From a virus: a stretch of 64,000 bases of DNA. The notes beneath the pieces were generated by a model. The model did not search any database. It saw only the letters and a program-made list of their open reading frames with translations, and was not told the DNA's origin. Position numbers and translations under genes: made by a program. Positions 7,959 to 16,698 of this stretch are shown here, piece by piece (positions within the stretch are counted from its first letter, which is position 1; every line of letters begins with the position of its first letter). The stretch is from the IMG/VR virus record IMGVR_UViG_3300046660_000716, positions 62,001 to 126,000 of that record; one strand, given 5' to 3'.

Positions 7959-9074
7959 ATGAGCACACCGACACCCGCGTTCAAGGACGTCCCGACCCAG
8001 GCCAGCGGGCGCTGGGAGGTCGCCACGACCGGCATCTTCACGCACGAGCGCGCCCTGTGGGTGATGAGCGGCGGCGGTTACATCCAGCCGGCCATCACCG
8101 TGGCCACGCTCGGCGACGGGAGCGTCTTCCGCGTGGCAGTGCTGGAGGGCGGCGCTTGGTCTGGCGACGTCTGGACCGACTACGAGCCTGTGGGCGGCTA
8201 CAGCTACATGCCGCGCCAGTTGGACGACATGCGCGCATCGGCGTGGCTGCTGGCCTACGTCAACCACAAGATGCACGAGTACGACCACCCGCGCATGGGG
8301 CAGGCGAAGAAGGGACGGATGGACCGCCTGCTGTTCGACGTTGATGCCGCGCTGGAGAAGGTCGTCCGCGCGCTGGAGTACAAGGACCTGCGCACGCTGA
8401 TGGAGATGTACATCCCGTCGAACGCCCGGTCCGAGAGCGCCAGGAACCTCATGGGCTACGCCCTGAAGATCGGCGCGATTCCGGCCGACAGCGCCTACCG
8501 CGCCCATGCGATCATGCGTCAGCGCGAGGACGAAAATGGCGGCGAGGAGTTCTTCTTCACCGCCCTCCACCACCGCGACACCGCCCTCAGCAAGGGCGAG
8601 CGCTACCTGGACGGCTGGTTCGTGCCGGACGTCCTGCAACAGTCACCAACCGAGCAAGGAAAGAGCATCATGTCAATCGTACACATGGACGTCAAGTCCG
8701 ACGGCCCCGTGGCCCTCCTGAAGGCGCTGGACCTCGCCATGCTCTTCGATGGCCACTTCACCCACACGCGTGCGGGCAAGAACGAAGAGGGCTACGGCAC
8801 GATGGACTTCATCCGCCACTACGGAAGCCAAGCCCTGCCTCCCGAGTACACCCCTCTGCCGTTCAGCATGGACAAGAACCCGGCCGCGGTGGCCGACTTC
8901 GTGAGCGCGTGGCTGAAGAACGGCGACGTCTACCCCCGCCCCAACAACCGCGGCGACGGCTCCCTCAACCGCGGATGGCGGGTCCAGGTCCGCAGCGGCC
9001 TCGACGTCACGTTCGGGATGGACCCCACCCCGGCGATCCGCGTGACCACGTACTTCAACTACTACGGGAAGTGA
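7959..9074 (+). CDS. Hypothetical protein, 371 aa, with possible internal gene start at 8670
   Basis: The start follows ACGAAAGGAAGACCAA. Inside the frame, ATG 8670 is preceded by CAACCGAGCAAGGAAAGAGCATC, which resembles the A-rich leaders used by separate genes here. It would yield a 134-residue product. Either two neighbouring genes fused in frame or the gene has two products. Neither half was recognised; there are no membrane segments. Confidence 0.65.
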   Translation: MSTPTPAFKDVPTQASGRWEVATTGIFTHERALWVMSGGGYIQPAITVATLGDGSVFRVAVLEGGAWSGDVWTDYEPVGGYSYMPRQLDDMRASAWLLAYVNHKMHEYDHPRMGQAKKGRMDRLLFDVDAALEKVVRALEYKDLRTLMEMYIPSNARSESARNLMGYALKIGAIPADSAYRAHAIMRQREDENGGEEFFFTALHHRDTALSKGERYLDGWFVPDVLQQSPTEQGKSIMSIVHMDVKSDGPVALLKALDLAMLFDGHFTHTRAGKNEEGYGTMDFIRHYGSQALPPEYTPLPFSMDKNPAAVADFVSAWLKNGDVYPRPNNRGDGSLNRGWRVQVRSGLDVTFGMDPTPAIRVTTYFNYYGK

Positions 9075-9076
9075 CC

Positions 9077-9445
9077 GTGAAGCTCATCAATCTGAGCCTG
9101 CATGTGCGGGACAACGGCCCGTGGAAGCGGCAAGCGGGCGGCGCGGCGTGGTCCGGCATGGAGTACCATCGCCAGCATATCATGGATGCGGTGAAGGCGC
9201 TGCACTCCTGCGGCGCCACGCTGATCCACATCCCGCTCGACCCGCTCTCGCTCGACCAGTCGAACGACGCGTTCGTGATGCACCGCTTCTTCGGCGACGA
9301 CCACCGCGTCTCTCCCGTCGTGCGCCGCCTGGCCGTCATCCCGGACGGGTCCGCGCGCATCGAGTGGTGGCAGGCGAACTCCAGCCGGCTGGTCTGCACC
9401 GACCAATTCACGCTCCCAGAAACCGAACCAGAAAGAACCGCATGA
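9077..9445 (+). CDS. Hypothetical protein, 122 aa
   Basis: I chose GTG 9077, spaced 6 bases after GGGAAG and just past the upstream stop; GTG 9071 is also in frame but has no room for a ribosome-binding site. The stop overlaps the ATG of the topoisomerase A subunit (ATGA), so the two are probably co-translated. Function unknown. Confidence 0.65.
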   Translation: MKLINLSLHVRDNGPWKRQAGGAAWSGMEYHRQHIMDAVKALHSCGATLIHIPLDPLSLDQSNDAFVMHRFFGDDHRVSPVVRRLAVIPDGSARIEWWQANSSRLVCTDQFTLPETEPERTA

Positions 9446-11955
9446 CCAACATGGCAGACAGCAGCATCATCGACGGCGAACTGGAGGACATGTTCCGCCT
9501 CAAGTACACCGCCTTCGCCAAGTCCAGCAACGGCCGCGCCATCCCGGACGCGCGCGACGGCCAGAAGCCCGTGCACCGCCGCGTGCTCTTCCAGACCCTT
9601 CAGACCGCTCCGCCGAGCCGCGGCACCGTCAAGTGCGCCTCCATCGTGGGCAACGCGCTGGGGAACTACCACCCGCACGGCGACACGTCGGTGTACGACG
9701 CGATGTGCCGGATGGTGCGCCCCTACGCCAACAACGTCACCATGATCGTCGGCCAGGGCAACTTCGGCGCCATCGACGGCTCGTCCGCGGCCGCCATGCG
9801 CTACACCGAGGCCAAGCTGGACCCGCTGGCCAACTGGCTGATGATGGACGGCGTGGACGAGGGCGCGGTCCCGATGGCGCCGAACTACGACGGCCGCCTC
9901 ACGGAGCCGACGCTGCTGCCCGTGAAGATGCCCATGCTGCTCCTGAACGGCGTGCCTGCCGGCTCGATTGGGGTCGGCTTTGCCTCCGTCATCCCCTCCC
10001 ACAACGCGGCCGAGCTCGCGACCGCCTCGAAGTACGTGCTGCAGTGCATGGCGGCCGGCGTGGAGCCGCTGCTGGCGGACATCCTGACCGCGATGCCAGG
10101 CCCGGACTTCCCGACCGGCGGCACGGTGAGCTCCGCCGAGGAGATCGCCCGCATGTACGAGACGGGCCGCGGCCTGCTCAAGATCCGCGCCACCGCGAAG
10201 TGCGAGGACGGCGAGGGCCGCTCCGGCGGCCGCATCGTGATCACCTCCATCCCCTACGCCCAGAACACCACGTCACTGGTCGAGGAGATCATGGACGCCA
10301 AGCTGGGCAAGAAGCTGGCCGCCGGCAAGGGCCGCGCGGAGCCCCTGGTCCCGGAGGTCAAGGACGTCCGCGACGAGACCACCACAGACCGCGTGACCAA
10401 GCAGGTCAAGGTGCGCATGGTCATCGAGGTCAAGGCCGGCGAGGACCCGCGCGTGACGCTGGAGAAGCTCTACATCAACACGTCGCTGGAGACCACCTTC
10501 GCCGCCAACATGGTCGCGCTGGACGAGGAGGGCCAGCCGATCATGCTGACGCTCGTCGAGGCCATCACGCGCTGGGCCAACTTCCGCGCCGAGTGCGTGC
10601 GCCGCCAGGCCGCCGCCGACCTGGAGCGCGCCCGCGACCGGGAGCACGTCATCAACGGCCTCGTGGCCGCCATCCCGAAGATCGAGGACGTCATCTCCGT
10701 GGTCAAGGGGTCGGAGTCCGAGGAGGTCGCCAACTACCAGCTGCGCGTTCTCATTCCCTGCACCAGCAAGCAGGCGACCGCCATCCTGGCCATGCGCATC
10801 AGCCGCCTCACCGGCCTGCGCACCGAGGAGCTGGAGGCCGAGCGCGTCGAGCTGCACAACCGGGCGAACGACCTGATCGTGCTGCTGACATCCCAGGAGG
10901 CCGTCATCGCCCACATCGAGCGCGAGCTCGACGAGGCGTCAGCGAAGCTCGCCCGCCCGCGCCGCACGGTCATCGCCGAGTTCAGCGCCACGGGCGACCC
11001 GCGCGACCTGGTGGTCCCCGAGCACTGCCTGGTGCAGGTCACCGGCCGCGGCTACCTCAAGCGGTCGCAGGCCGACGAGTTCCGCACCCAGCTGCGCGGT
11101 GGCAAGGGCAACAAGAAGGCCACCGTCAAGGTCAAGGACGAGGACGTGCTGCAGTCGGTCGTCGGCTGCCACTCGCACGACCGCCTCTTCGCCGTGACGG
11201 ACGGGGGCGCGGTCGTGCGGCTTGAGGCCCACGAGGTGCCGGTCGTCAGCGCCGGCCGCCACGCCGCCAACCTCGGCTTCGAAGAGGGCGAGCTGGTCCG
11301 GGCGCTGCTGGTCAGCCCGTGGCCGGTGCCGGAGGAGGCGCAGGCCGTCTTCGCTACCACCGACGGCGAGGTCAAGCGCGTCGCCATGCCGGACCTGTCC
11401 AGCAAGATGACAAAGCGTCTGGTCTTCTTCCGCTCCGCGACGGAGAGCAACATCCGCGGCGGCATCGAGCTGCCGACCGGCGAGACCTCCGGCGACGTGT
11501 TCCTCGCGTCGGCGCACGGCCAGGGCACGCGCTTCGCCCCGAGCGAGGTCCGCCTGTCCAAGCGCGACAGCGGCGGGGTCCGCGGCATGGACCTCCGCGA
11601 GGACGACCGCCTGGTCTCCATCGGCCGCATCGACTCGGAGGACCAGCTGATCCTCTGCGTCACCAGCGACGGCATCGGCAAGCGCACCGCGTCGTCCGCG
11701 TTCCCCACCCAGGGCCGCGGCAACAAGGGCCGCATCCTGATCCGCCCGCGCCCCGGCGCCGAGCTGGTCCAGGCGCTGGTGGTCCGCGACGCCGACAGCG
11801 TGCTGATCGCGACGAAGGACGGCGTGACCGTCCGGATCCGCGTAGGCGAGGTCAAGGAGCTCGGCCGCTCAGCGATGGGCGTCAAGCTGATCGCCCTGAA
11901 CAAGGGCGACGTCGTCGTGTCCGCGGCGATCCTGCCGCTGGACGACGAGGAGTAA
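9442..11955 (+). CDS. Type II DNA topoisomerase subunit A (GyrA/ParC-like)
   Basis: The 837-residue protein starts at the ATG overlapping the upstream stop; the frame stays open further 5' but without family similarity. The breakage-reunion domain shows RAIPDARDGQKPVHRR, HPHGD, and AAMRYTEAKL with the catalytic tyrosine at residue 121 (E. coli GyrA uses Tyr122). A coiled-coil tower follows. The last 300 residues contain pinwheel-like repeats and TQGRGNKGRI near residue 757, resembling the GyrA box (QRRGGKG). That favours a gyrase-like enzyme, but the box is imperfect. It pairs with the B subunit at the left edge to relieve torsion during replication. Confidence 0.95.
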   Translation: MTNMADSSIIDGELEDMFRLKYTAFAKSSNGRAIPDARDGQKPVHRRVLFQTLQTAPPSRGTVKCASIVGNALGNYHPHGDTSVYDAMCRMVRPYANNVTMIVGQGNFGAIDGSSAAAMRYTEAKLDPLANWLMMDGVDEGAVPMAPNYDGRLTEPTLLPVKMPMLLLNGVPAGSIGVGFASVIPSHNAAELATASKYVLQCMAAGVEPLLADILTAMPGPDFPTGGTVSSAEEIARMYETGRGLLKIRATAKCEDGEGRSGGRIVITSIPYAQNTTSLVEEIMDAKLGKKLAAGKGRAEPLVPEVKDVRDETTTDRVTKQVKVRMVIEVKAGEDPRVTLEKLYINTSLETTFAANMVALDEEGQPIMLTLVEAITRWANFRAECVRRQAAADLERARDREHVINGLVAAIPKIEDVISVVKGSESEEVANYQLRVLIPCTSKQATAILAMRISRLTGLRTEELEAERVELHNRANDLIVLLTSQEAVIAHIERELDEASAKLARPRRTVIAEFSATGDPRDLVVPEHCLVQVTGRGYLKRSQADEFRTQLRGGKGNKKATVKVKDEDVLQSVVGCHSHDRLFAVTDGGAVVRLEAHEVPVVSAGRHAANLGFEEGELVRALLVSPWPVPEEAQAVFATTDGEVKRVAMPDLSSKMTKRLVFFRSATESNIRGGIELPTGETSGDVFLASAHGQGTRFAPSEVRLSKRDSGGVRGMDLREDDRLVSIGRIDSEDQLILCVTSDGIGKRTASSAFPTQGRGNKGRILIRPRPGAELVQALVVRDADSVLIATKDGVTVRIRVGEVKELGRSAMGVKLIALNKGDVVVSAAILPLDDEE

Positions 11956-11961
11956 AACCAC

Positions 11962-11987
11962 ACGGGGTATCCTCCGGGATGCCCCGT
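11962..11987 (+). promoter_or_regulatory. Intergenic hairpin, 11-bp stem, TCCG loop
   Basis: ACGGGGTATCC pairs with GGATGCCCCGT (one G-U pair) around a 4-base loop, 19 bases before the next start codon. No T-run follows. Confidence 0.5.
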
Positions 11988-12006
11988 TCACACACAGGAG
12001 CACCGA

Positions 12007-13026
12007 ATGAGCGACAAGAACTACAAGCAGATGACGACGCCGCAGCTGAGCAACGAGTACGCTCGTCGCCTCGGACCAGGTCACGTCTTTCTGAGCCCCG
12101 ACGAGGCCGGCTTCCGCAACGAGATGGTCGCCGCGCTGGAAAAGCAGGACGCCGTGGACCTGCCCGGCGAACTCGACGAGTACATGCAGATGCCGCTGAG
12201 CGCCCTGGAGAGCCTGGCCGTGCGCTACGACCGCCACTCCTACACCAGGCTCAGAGAAGTGCACGAATCGAGCCGGGGCAAGGAATCGGAGCTGCGCGCC
12301 GCCCACACCTTCCGCATGGCCATGGTCGCGCTGCTGAAGGGTCTGACGGTCGCGAAGGTCGAAGAGAATGTGGCTGAGGCCGGCAACCGCCGCATGACCC
12401 AGGCCGAGTCCGAGGCGATGGACGCGCCCACCGACATGACGGACGAGAAGGCTCGGCTGATGGCGGTGCAGATGAAGGCGCGCGCCAGGCCGGTGATCTT
12501 GAAGAGCTCCCTGCACAAGATCGTCGACACGCGACCGCGTCGCCGCCACGGGGGCGCGCCCCTTCCGAAATTCCTGCGGGAGGCGCTGAACCCGGCGTAC
12601 GGAGACGGCACGGTCGAAGGCGAGGTGCAGGTTCATATCGCGCAAAGTCGCAGAGCAGCCATCGAAGTTAAAGCCAACTTGACCTCCAGCGAGGTGCATC
12701 ACGTGGGGCTGGCAATCGACGCGCTGCTGTGCGGCTACTCGGGCGCATTCGTCGCGAGCGTCGACACCGACGACCGCGGCATCGTGATCGGCGCCGACTA
12801 CGAGGTCGGCTCGATCGAGTCCGACAGCAAGGGCGCTTCCGTGCGCGCCAGCGCCGAGGACGCCATGTACGACATCGTTTTCGACGACACCGAGGCGTCC
12901 GGCACGCTGAAGCTCGTGCGTCTGGTCCTGCTCGTGATGCTGCCGAACGGCCACGTCGCGCCGTGGGAGCCGCGGAGCACCAAGCCGTCCACCCGTGTGG
13001 CGTTCTGCAACCAGTACTACGCCTGA
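12007..13026 (+). CDS. Hypothetical protein, member of the 'LPxGxVxxW' paralogous family
   Basis: The start follows ACACAGGAGCACCGA. The last 110 residues (AFVASVDTDDRGIVIGADY ... LLVMLPNGHVAPW) align by eye with the proteins at 19458 and 20822, suggesting a shared beta-rich domain duplicated within this phage. The first 200 residues are helical and charged and include a basic patch (TRPRRRHGG). Function unknown. Confidence 0.75.
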   Translation: MSDKNYKQMTTPQLSNEYARRLGPGHVFLSPDEAGFRNEMVAALEKQDAVDLPGELDEYMQMPLSALESLAVRYDRHSYTRLREVHESSRGKESELRAAHTFRMAMVALLKGLTVAKVEENVAEAGNRRMTQAESEAMDAPTDMTDEKARLMAVQMKARARPVILKSSLHKIVDTRPRRRHGGAPLPKFLREALNPAYGDGTVEGEVQVHIAQSRRAAIEVKANLTSSEVHHVGLAIDALLCGYSGAFVASVDTDDRGIVIGADYEVGSIESDSKGASVRASAEDAMYDIVFDDTEASGTLKLVRLVLLVMLPNGHVAPWEPRSTKPSTRVAFCNQYYA

Positions 13027-13059
13027 TCAACAACGCAACACCAACCGAAGGAGAATGAA

Positions 13060-13572
13060 GTGAACACCGAATCCAATACCGAAGTGGCGGTCGCGTCCCT
13101 GAAGCTGTCCGGCCAGAAGTCCATGGTCGTCGCGTCCCTGTACTCGTGCCGGGAGTCCAACGGCTACAGCGTCCAGTCGGACGGCTGGCGCGCGCTGGTC
13201 GTGCCGACCGAATTCCTCGACCTGCTCTCCGAGGGCGACAGCCCCGTTTCCAAGACCGACGTCACCAACGGCCGCGAGCTGGACTTGGCCAACAATCCGA
13301 CCGCTTACGCCGACCAGATCGGCCTGGAGTTCGACACCACTCAGGACCAGTACGACGACTTCGAGCTGTGGCTGGCCGACGGCGAGTCCAAGCTGGGCGC
13401 CCTGTTCGGCCGCTGCGAGCTGCTGCCGAACGAAGTGACGAGCCTCGTCAGTATGTGCGGCGACGTCGAGCAGGCCGCCAAGATGGCGCTGTCGGCCGGC
13501 CAGGGCATGGCAAACACCCGCTTCACCGGAAAGCCCGTCTTCTTCGGCCTCTGCATCCACTGGGACAACTGA
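13060..13572 (+). CDS. Hypothetical protein, paralogue of the 14088 product
   Basis: The GTG start at 13060 follows CCAACCGAAGGAGAATGAA. An ATG at 13055 in another frame makes only a two-codon minicistron (ATG AAG TGA) over the ribosome-binding region. The acidic 170-residue protein shares layout with the 14088 product: an N-terminal beta pair, a PTEFL/PPTFL segment, a D..W segment, then helices ending in a hydrophobic strand. Function unknown. Confidence 0.7.
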   Translation: MNTESNTEVAVASLKLSGQKSMVVASLYSCRESNGYSVQSDGWRALVVPTEFLDLLSEGDSPVSKTDVTNGRELDLANNPTAYADQIGLEFDTTQDQYDDFELWLADGESKLGALFGRCELLPNEVTSLVSMCGDVEQAAKMALSAGQGMANTRFTGKPVFFGLCIHWDN

Positions 13573-13573
13573 T

Positions 13574-14086
13574 ATGAACTCCATCCAAGACGTATACAGT
13601 CAGCTCGACACCAACACGCTGGGGCACCTGCTGTCCGAGCGCGCCCCCGCGGTGGCGGCCTCCGTCACCGCCCATGCTGTGCACCGCCGTCGCGAGCTGC
13701 TGACGGCACTGCGCAAGCTGGCGGAGCCAGGCCGCGTCGATACCATGAGCATCATTCCGGTCCGGCGCGGCTCGTTTGTCGATGCTGTACTCGCAGTAAT
13801 CGGCACGCGCGTGATCGTGTCGCCGGTGGAACCGGACGAGGACGGCAATCTGAAGCTGCTGCCGGACTCGACAGGCCAGCTGATGATCGACGACGATCTG
13901 ATCTGCCTGCTCCCGGTCGTCGCAGCCTACGTCACTACCAAAGGCCACCTGACGCTCCTGGCCGACCACCCGGAGCGTGGCTGGATCGAGTTCGCCGTCA
14001 CCGCCGCGGAAGAGGACGATCACATCCTGCCGCTGGAGCCGAAGCAAGTCAAGATCATGTACAACCTGAACGTGAAAGAAGACTGA
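13574..14086 (+). CDS. Hypothetical protein, paralogue family of 14622 and 15014
   Basis: A 170-residue protein in a run of close-packed small genes. Residues 80-140 (GTRVIVSP ... YVTTKGHLTLLADHPE) align by eye with the products at 14622 and 15014. An N-terminal helical extension is specific to this copy. Function unknown. Confidence 0.7.
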   Translation: MNSIQDVYSQLDTNTLGHLLSERAPAVAASVTAHAVHRRRELLTALRKLAEPGRVDTMSIIPVRRGSFVDAVLAVIGTRVIVSPVEPDEDGNLKLLPDSTGQLMIDDDLICLLPVVAAYVTTKGHLTLLADHPERGWIEFAVTAAEEDDHILPLEPKQVKIMYNLNVKED

Positions 14087-14087
14087 C

Positions 14088-14609
14088 ATGGGCGCAGCAC
14101 AAATGGATCTGAACCTCGCCGAGCGCGACGACCTGAGCGTCGGCGAGACGCTCGACATCATCAACAGCGGCGAGATGGTCCTCGTCGCGGCGGTCATCTA
14201 CTCGATGACCGAGCAGACCGGCTGGACCACCGTGATCAACGGCATCGTCGTGGCCCTGGTGCCACCGACGTTTCTCGGCATGCTCACGCACGGCAGCGAC
14301 GTGCGCGTGCTGGGCATCGATTACAAGCTGGACCTGGTGAACGAGCGCACGGTCGCCTCGGACTACTGCGCCCTCGACTTCGAGAGCGAGCACGAGCAGG
14401 CCGAAGACTTCGCCACGTGGGTCACCGGGCAGGACAGCGCGTTCGAGGAGGCGCTTGGGATGGCCACCATGCTGCGCCGCGTAACCGGCACCGACGCCGA
14501 GTCGATGGCCCAGGCGTTCCACGACGTCCCGGAGGCGCTCGAGCACGCGCTCGGAACCGAGCTGGCGGACTGCGTCCTGCCGTTCGCCCTGTGCGCAAAC
14601 TACGGCTAA
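14088..14609 (+). CDS. Hypothetical protein, paralogue of the 13060 product
   Basis: A 173-residue acidic protein with the same order of segments as the 13060 product (VVALVPPTFLGML, then EDFATWVTGQDS, then a C-terminal LPFALCANYG against FFGLCIHWDN). The alternation of this family with the 13574/14622/15014 family suggests tandem duplication of a two-gene unit. Function unknown. Confidence 0.7.
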   Translation: MGAAQMDLNLAERDDLSVGETLDIINSGEMVLVAAVIYSMTEQTGWTTVINGIVVALVPPTFLGMLTHGSDVRVLGIDYKLDLVNERTVASDYCALDFESEHEQAEDFATWVTGQDSAFEEALGMATMLRRVTGTDAESMAQAFHDVPEALEHALGTELADCVLPFALCANYG

Positions 14610-14621
14610 GGGGGATTCGTC

Positions 14622-15017
14622 ATGCATACAGTGACCCAGGACATGCTGTCCCTAATTCGCCCGGAGCATTTGAACCCGCTGGTACGGCGTGTGATCGCTG
14701 AGCTGGGGCAGTACGTCACGATCAAGATGGAGGACGAAGTCGACGACATCGCCGACGAAACCAACGAGTACGAGTTCCCCGAGCGCACCGCAAATACGCT
14801 GCTTTGCGGCGGCGAGGACTCGTGGGGTGCGCTGGTCGGCGCCTTCGTCCTCGAGGGCGAATTTGTGATCGCAGCCAACTTCGGCGACGACGGCGTGGTC
14901 TTCTACTCGCTGTCCGGAACCGAATCACCGCTGTGCCACGTCAGCAATGTGCTCTCAGCCAAGGACATCATCATCGGCCGATCGCTCGACGAGCTCAACC
15001 CGGAACTGGCAGAATGA
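14622..15017 (+). CDS. Hypothetical protein, paralogue of the 15014 product
   Basis: The start follows AGGGGGATTCGTC. The 131-residue protein contains SWGALVGAFVLEGEFVIAANF, matching AWGEVIGAYTEKGHLVMVARF in the next gene. Its stop overlaps the next ATG (ATGA). Function unknown. Confidence 0.7.
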   Translation: MHTVTQDMLSLIRPEHLNPLVRRVIAELGQYVTIKMEDEVDDIADETNEYEFPERTANTLLCGGEDSWGALVGAFVLEGEFVIAANFGDDGVVFYSLSGTESPLCHVSNVLSAKDIIIGRSLDELNPELAE

Positions 15018-15433
15018 GCGCCACTGAGACCATCAGCCTGGGAACCGGCATCGCCGAGGGGAACAGGACGCGGCTCGTCGAGTCCGTGCTGAACTACCTC
15101 GGCGACAAGGTGATCATCACCACGGACGACGAGGGACTCAAAACCTACGAGATGGCCACGCCGCACCGCGGGCGCCTCATGGTCAGCGAGGAAGGCGCAT
15201 GGGGCGAGGTCATCGGCGCCTACACGGAGAAGGGCCACCTGGTCATGGTGGCCCGGTTCAGCGACCCGGAGTCGCTGGAAGTCCAGGATGACCCGCTCCG
15301 CGGCGTGTTCACCTTTTCGATCACGAAGATCCACGAGTACTATCCGACCGCGTTCACCCGGCCGCGCGTGCTGAAGGGTCACGAGATCTGCGTCTTCAGC
15401 ACGATCGCCGAAATCTACCCGGAGGCCGCGTGA
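15014..15433 (+). CDS. Hypothetical protein, paralogue of the 14622 product
   Basis: The ATG overlaps the previous stop; the frame is open further upstream but only antiparallel to the real gene. The 139-residue protein is about 30% identical by eye to its neighbour through the LGDKVIITTDDE and AWGEVIGAYTEKGHLVMVA segments. Function unknown. Confidence 0.7.
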   Translation: MSATETISLGTGIAEGNRTRLVESVLNYLGDKVIITTDDEGLKTYEMATPHRGRLMVSEEGAWGEVIGAYTEKGHLVMVARFSDPESLEVQDDPLRGVFTFSITKIHEYYPTAFTRPRVLKGHEICVFSTIAEIYPEAA

Positions 15434-15840
15434 GCTGGCAGCAGGGGCGGCTCGTCACGCTACAGGAGATACTGGAATCGGCCACGTCGGTCCTGCCGTC
15501 GCGCTTTCAGATCGCCGATCCAGTGTGGGTCTGGGTCAACGAGGAGCACGGCTTCGAGCGCCCGATCGAGGGAGTGATAGTAGGCGCGTCGTTCGGCCTG
15601 CTCGGACGGATGTCCTACAGCATCGCTTTCCGCATCGGGACTGGACCGTACTACGCCGTCGCCACCGGCGTGCGCGGCTGGCTCACATCCCCGGGTGAAT
15701 CCCTATCGCCGGAGGACGGCCTTGTCGAAGTCACGAAAATCGAGGGCGCCGTGAGGAGTGTGAAGGCCGTCGAGCGCCGCGCTTCTATGCGCATCGTACC
15801 ACCTCCCGGCACGCCGCCGGAACCGGAGGAACCGGATTAG
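15430..15840 (+). CDS. Hypothetical protein, 136 aa, proline-rich tail
   Basis: The GTG start overlaps the previous stop (GTGA). The protein has a beta-rich core (PVWVWVNEEHGFERPIEGVIVG) and a Pro/Glu-rich C-terminus. It is the last gene before the terminator at 15844. Function unknown. Confidence 0.65.
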   Translation: MSWQQGRLVTLQEILESATSVLPSRFQIADPVWVWVNEEHGFERPIEGVIVGASFGLLGRMSYSIAFRIGTGPYYAVATGVRGWLTSPGESLSPEDGLVEVTKIEGAVRSVKAVERRASMRIVPPPGTPPEPEEPD

Positions 15841-15843
15841 ACG

Positions 15844-15871
15844 GATGCGGCCGAGCGCCGCATCTTTTTTT
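15844..15871 (+). terminator. Intrinsic terminator
   Basis: GATGCGG and CCGCATC pair across a 7-base loop, followed by seven T residues. It ends the run of genes from 12007. Confidence 0.75.
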
Positions 15872-15899
15872 CACGAGTTGAGCCCCTCCGCTTATGAGC

Positions 15900-15906
15900 A
15901 TATCAT
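15900..15906 (+). promoter_or_regulatory. ATATCAT promoter-like motif
   Basis: CATATCAT lies just after a terminator and 34 bases before ATG 15941. TTGAGC occurs 17 bases upstream of TATCAT, the best -35-like match among the copies. Confidence 0.6.
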
Positions 15907-15940
15907 TCCTGTGAGACTAACCCACACAAAGGAGAACCAC

Positions 15941-16381
15941 ATGTCACTATCACCAGCAAACACGCAGCAGACCGACCCGCGCGTCCGCGCCAGCGCCCAC
16001 GACGACCTCAAGATTCTCGCCAAGGCATGTCTGGTCACCGCCAACCTGGCGGACAGCCTGATGTCGCGCAACATGGTCGCGTCCCTGTACGCGGACGGCA
16101 TCGGCGAGGCGCTGACGGAGTACTTCATCGGCGACCCGTTCACCCGCACCGAGGTGGACTGCGCCGGGGCGCTGGTCAAGGCAGCCTTCGAAGAGGCGGA
16201 CGTTGGCCCGCTGGTGAACCGCTGCGGCGACCTGGAAGTCACCTACGGTGAAGATCTGAACAGCGACGACGCCGTCGAGAACCAAGCGTGCATGATCCGC
16301 ATCCGCTTCGAGGCCCGCTCGACCAAGCGCCGCCACTGCATCGAGGTGCCGTTCGGCTGCAACGGCGCGAGGCGCCTGTGA
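15941..16381 (+). CDS. Hypothetical protein, 146 aa
   Basis: The start follows CACAAAGGAGAACCAC. An upstream in-frame ATG at 15845 is rejected because it would translate the terminator and promoter. The protein is helical in its first half and beta-rich at the end (CMIRIRFEARSTKRRHC). Function unknown. Confidence 0.75.
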   Translation: MSLSPANTQQTDPRVRASAHDDLKILAKACLVTANLADSLMSRNMVASLYADGIGEALTEYFIGDPFTRTEVDCAGALVKAAFEEADVGPLVNRCGDLEVTYGEDLNSDDAVENQACMIRIRFEARSTKRRHCIEVPFGCNGARRL

Positions 16382-16698
16382 CCGGTCTGCCAGAAGCCAT
16401 GTTCCCCACCAGCGGTCCGACCGTCATCTCCGAGCACATCGATGACTACGTCAAGGGCATGCGCCATGAGGACGGTCGCGTCGAGATCTTCATCAAGTCG
16501 GACTTGGTGATCGCATTTCCGACCCAGGAAGCAGCCCTCGCCAAGCTCAACGAGATGGCGCCGGACATGAAAAACCGCGGCCACTTCATCCGCGTCGTCG
16601 GCCGCCGCACCATGCGGTCCTACGACGTGAAATCTATGGTCCGGGTGCTCCGCAAGATCCTGAAGCCCATCAAGCCACCGAAAGCGAAGAAAGCATGA
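16378..16698 (+). CDS. Hypothetical protein, 106 aa, basic C-terminus
   Basis: GTG 16378 overlaps the previous stop and has GAGG upstream; ATG 16399 is an alternative. The tail is strongly basic (VLRKILKPIKPPKAKKA), so nucleic-acid contact is possible. Function unknown. Confidence 0.6.
   Translation: MTGLPEAMFPTSGPTVISEHIDDYVKGMRHEDGRVEIFIKSDLVIAFPTQEAALAKLNEMAPDMKNRGHFIRVVGRRTMRSYDVKSMVRVLRKILKPIKPPKAKKA

Noticed and set aside
9177-9183. ATATCAT inside the 9077 gene
   Set aside because: It lies about 260 bases before the next start with no gap or leader, so it is probably a chance match.
9121-9441. Longer N-terminus for topoisomerase A starting at 9121
   Set aside because: The extra 107 codons overlap a neighbouring gene in another frame and have no similarity to GyrA; ATG 9442 gives the normal N-terminus with Tyr121.
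15845-15940. Start at 15845 for the 15941 gene
   Set aside because: It would translate a terminator and a promoter motif; ATG 15941 has a strong ribosome-binding site.
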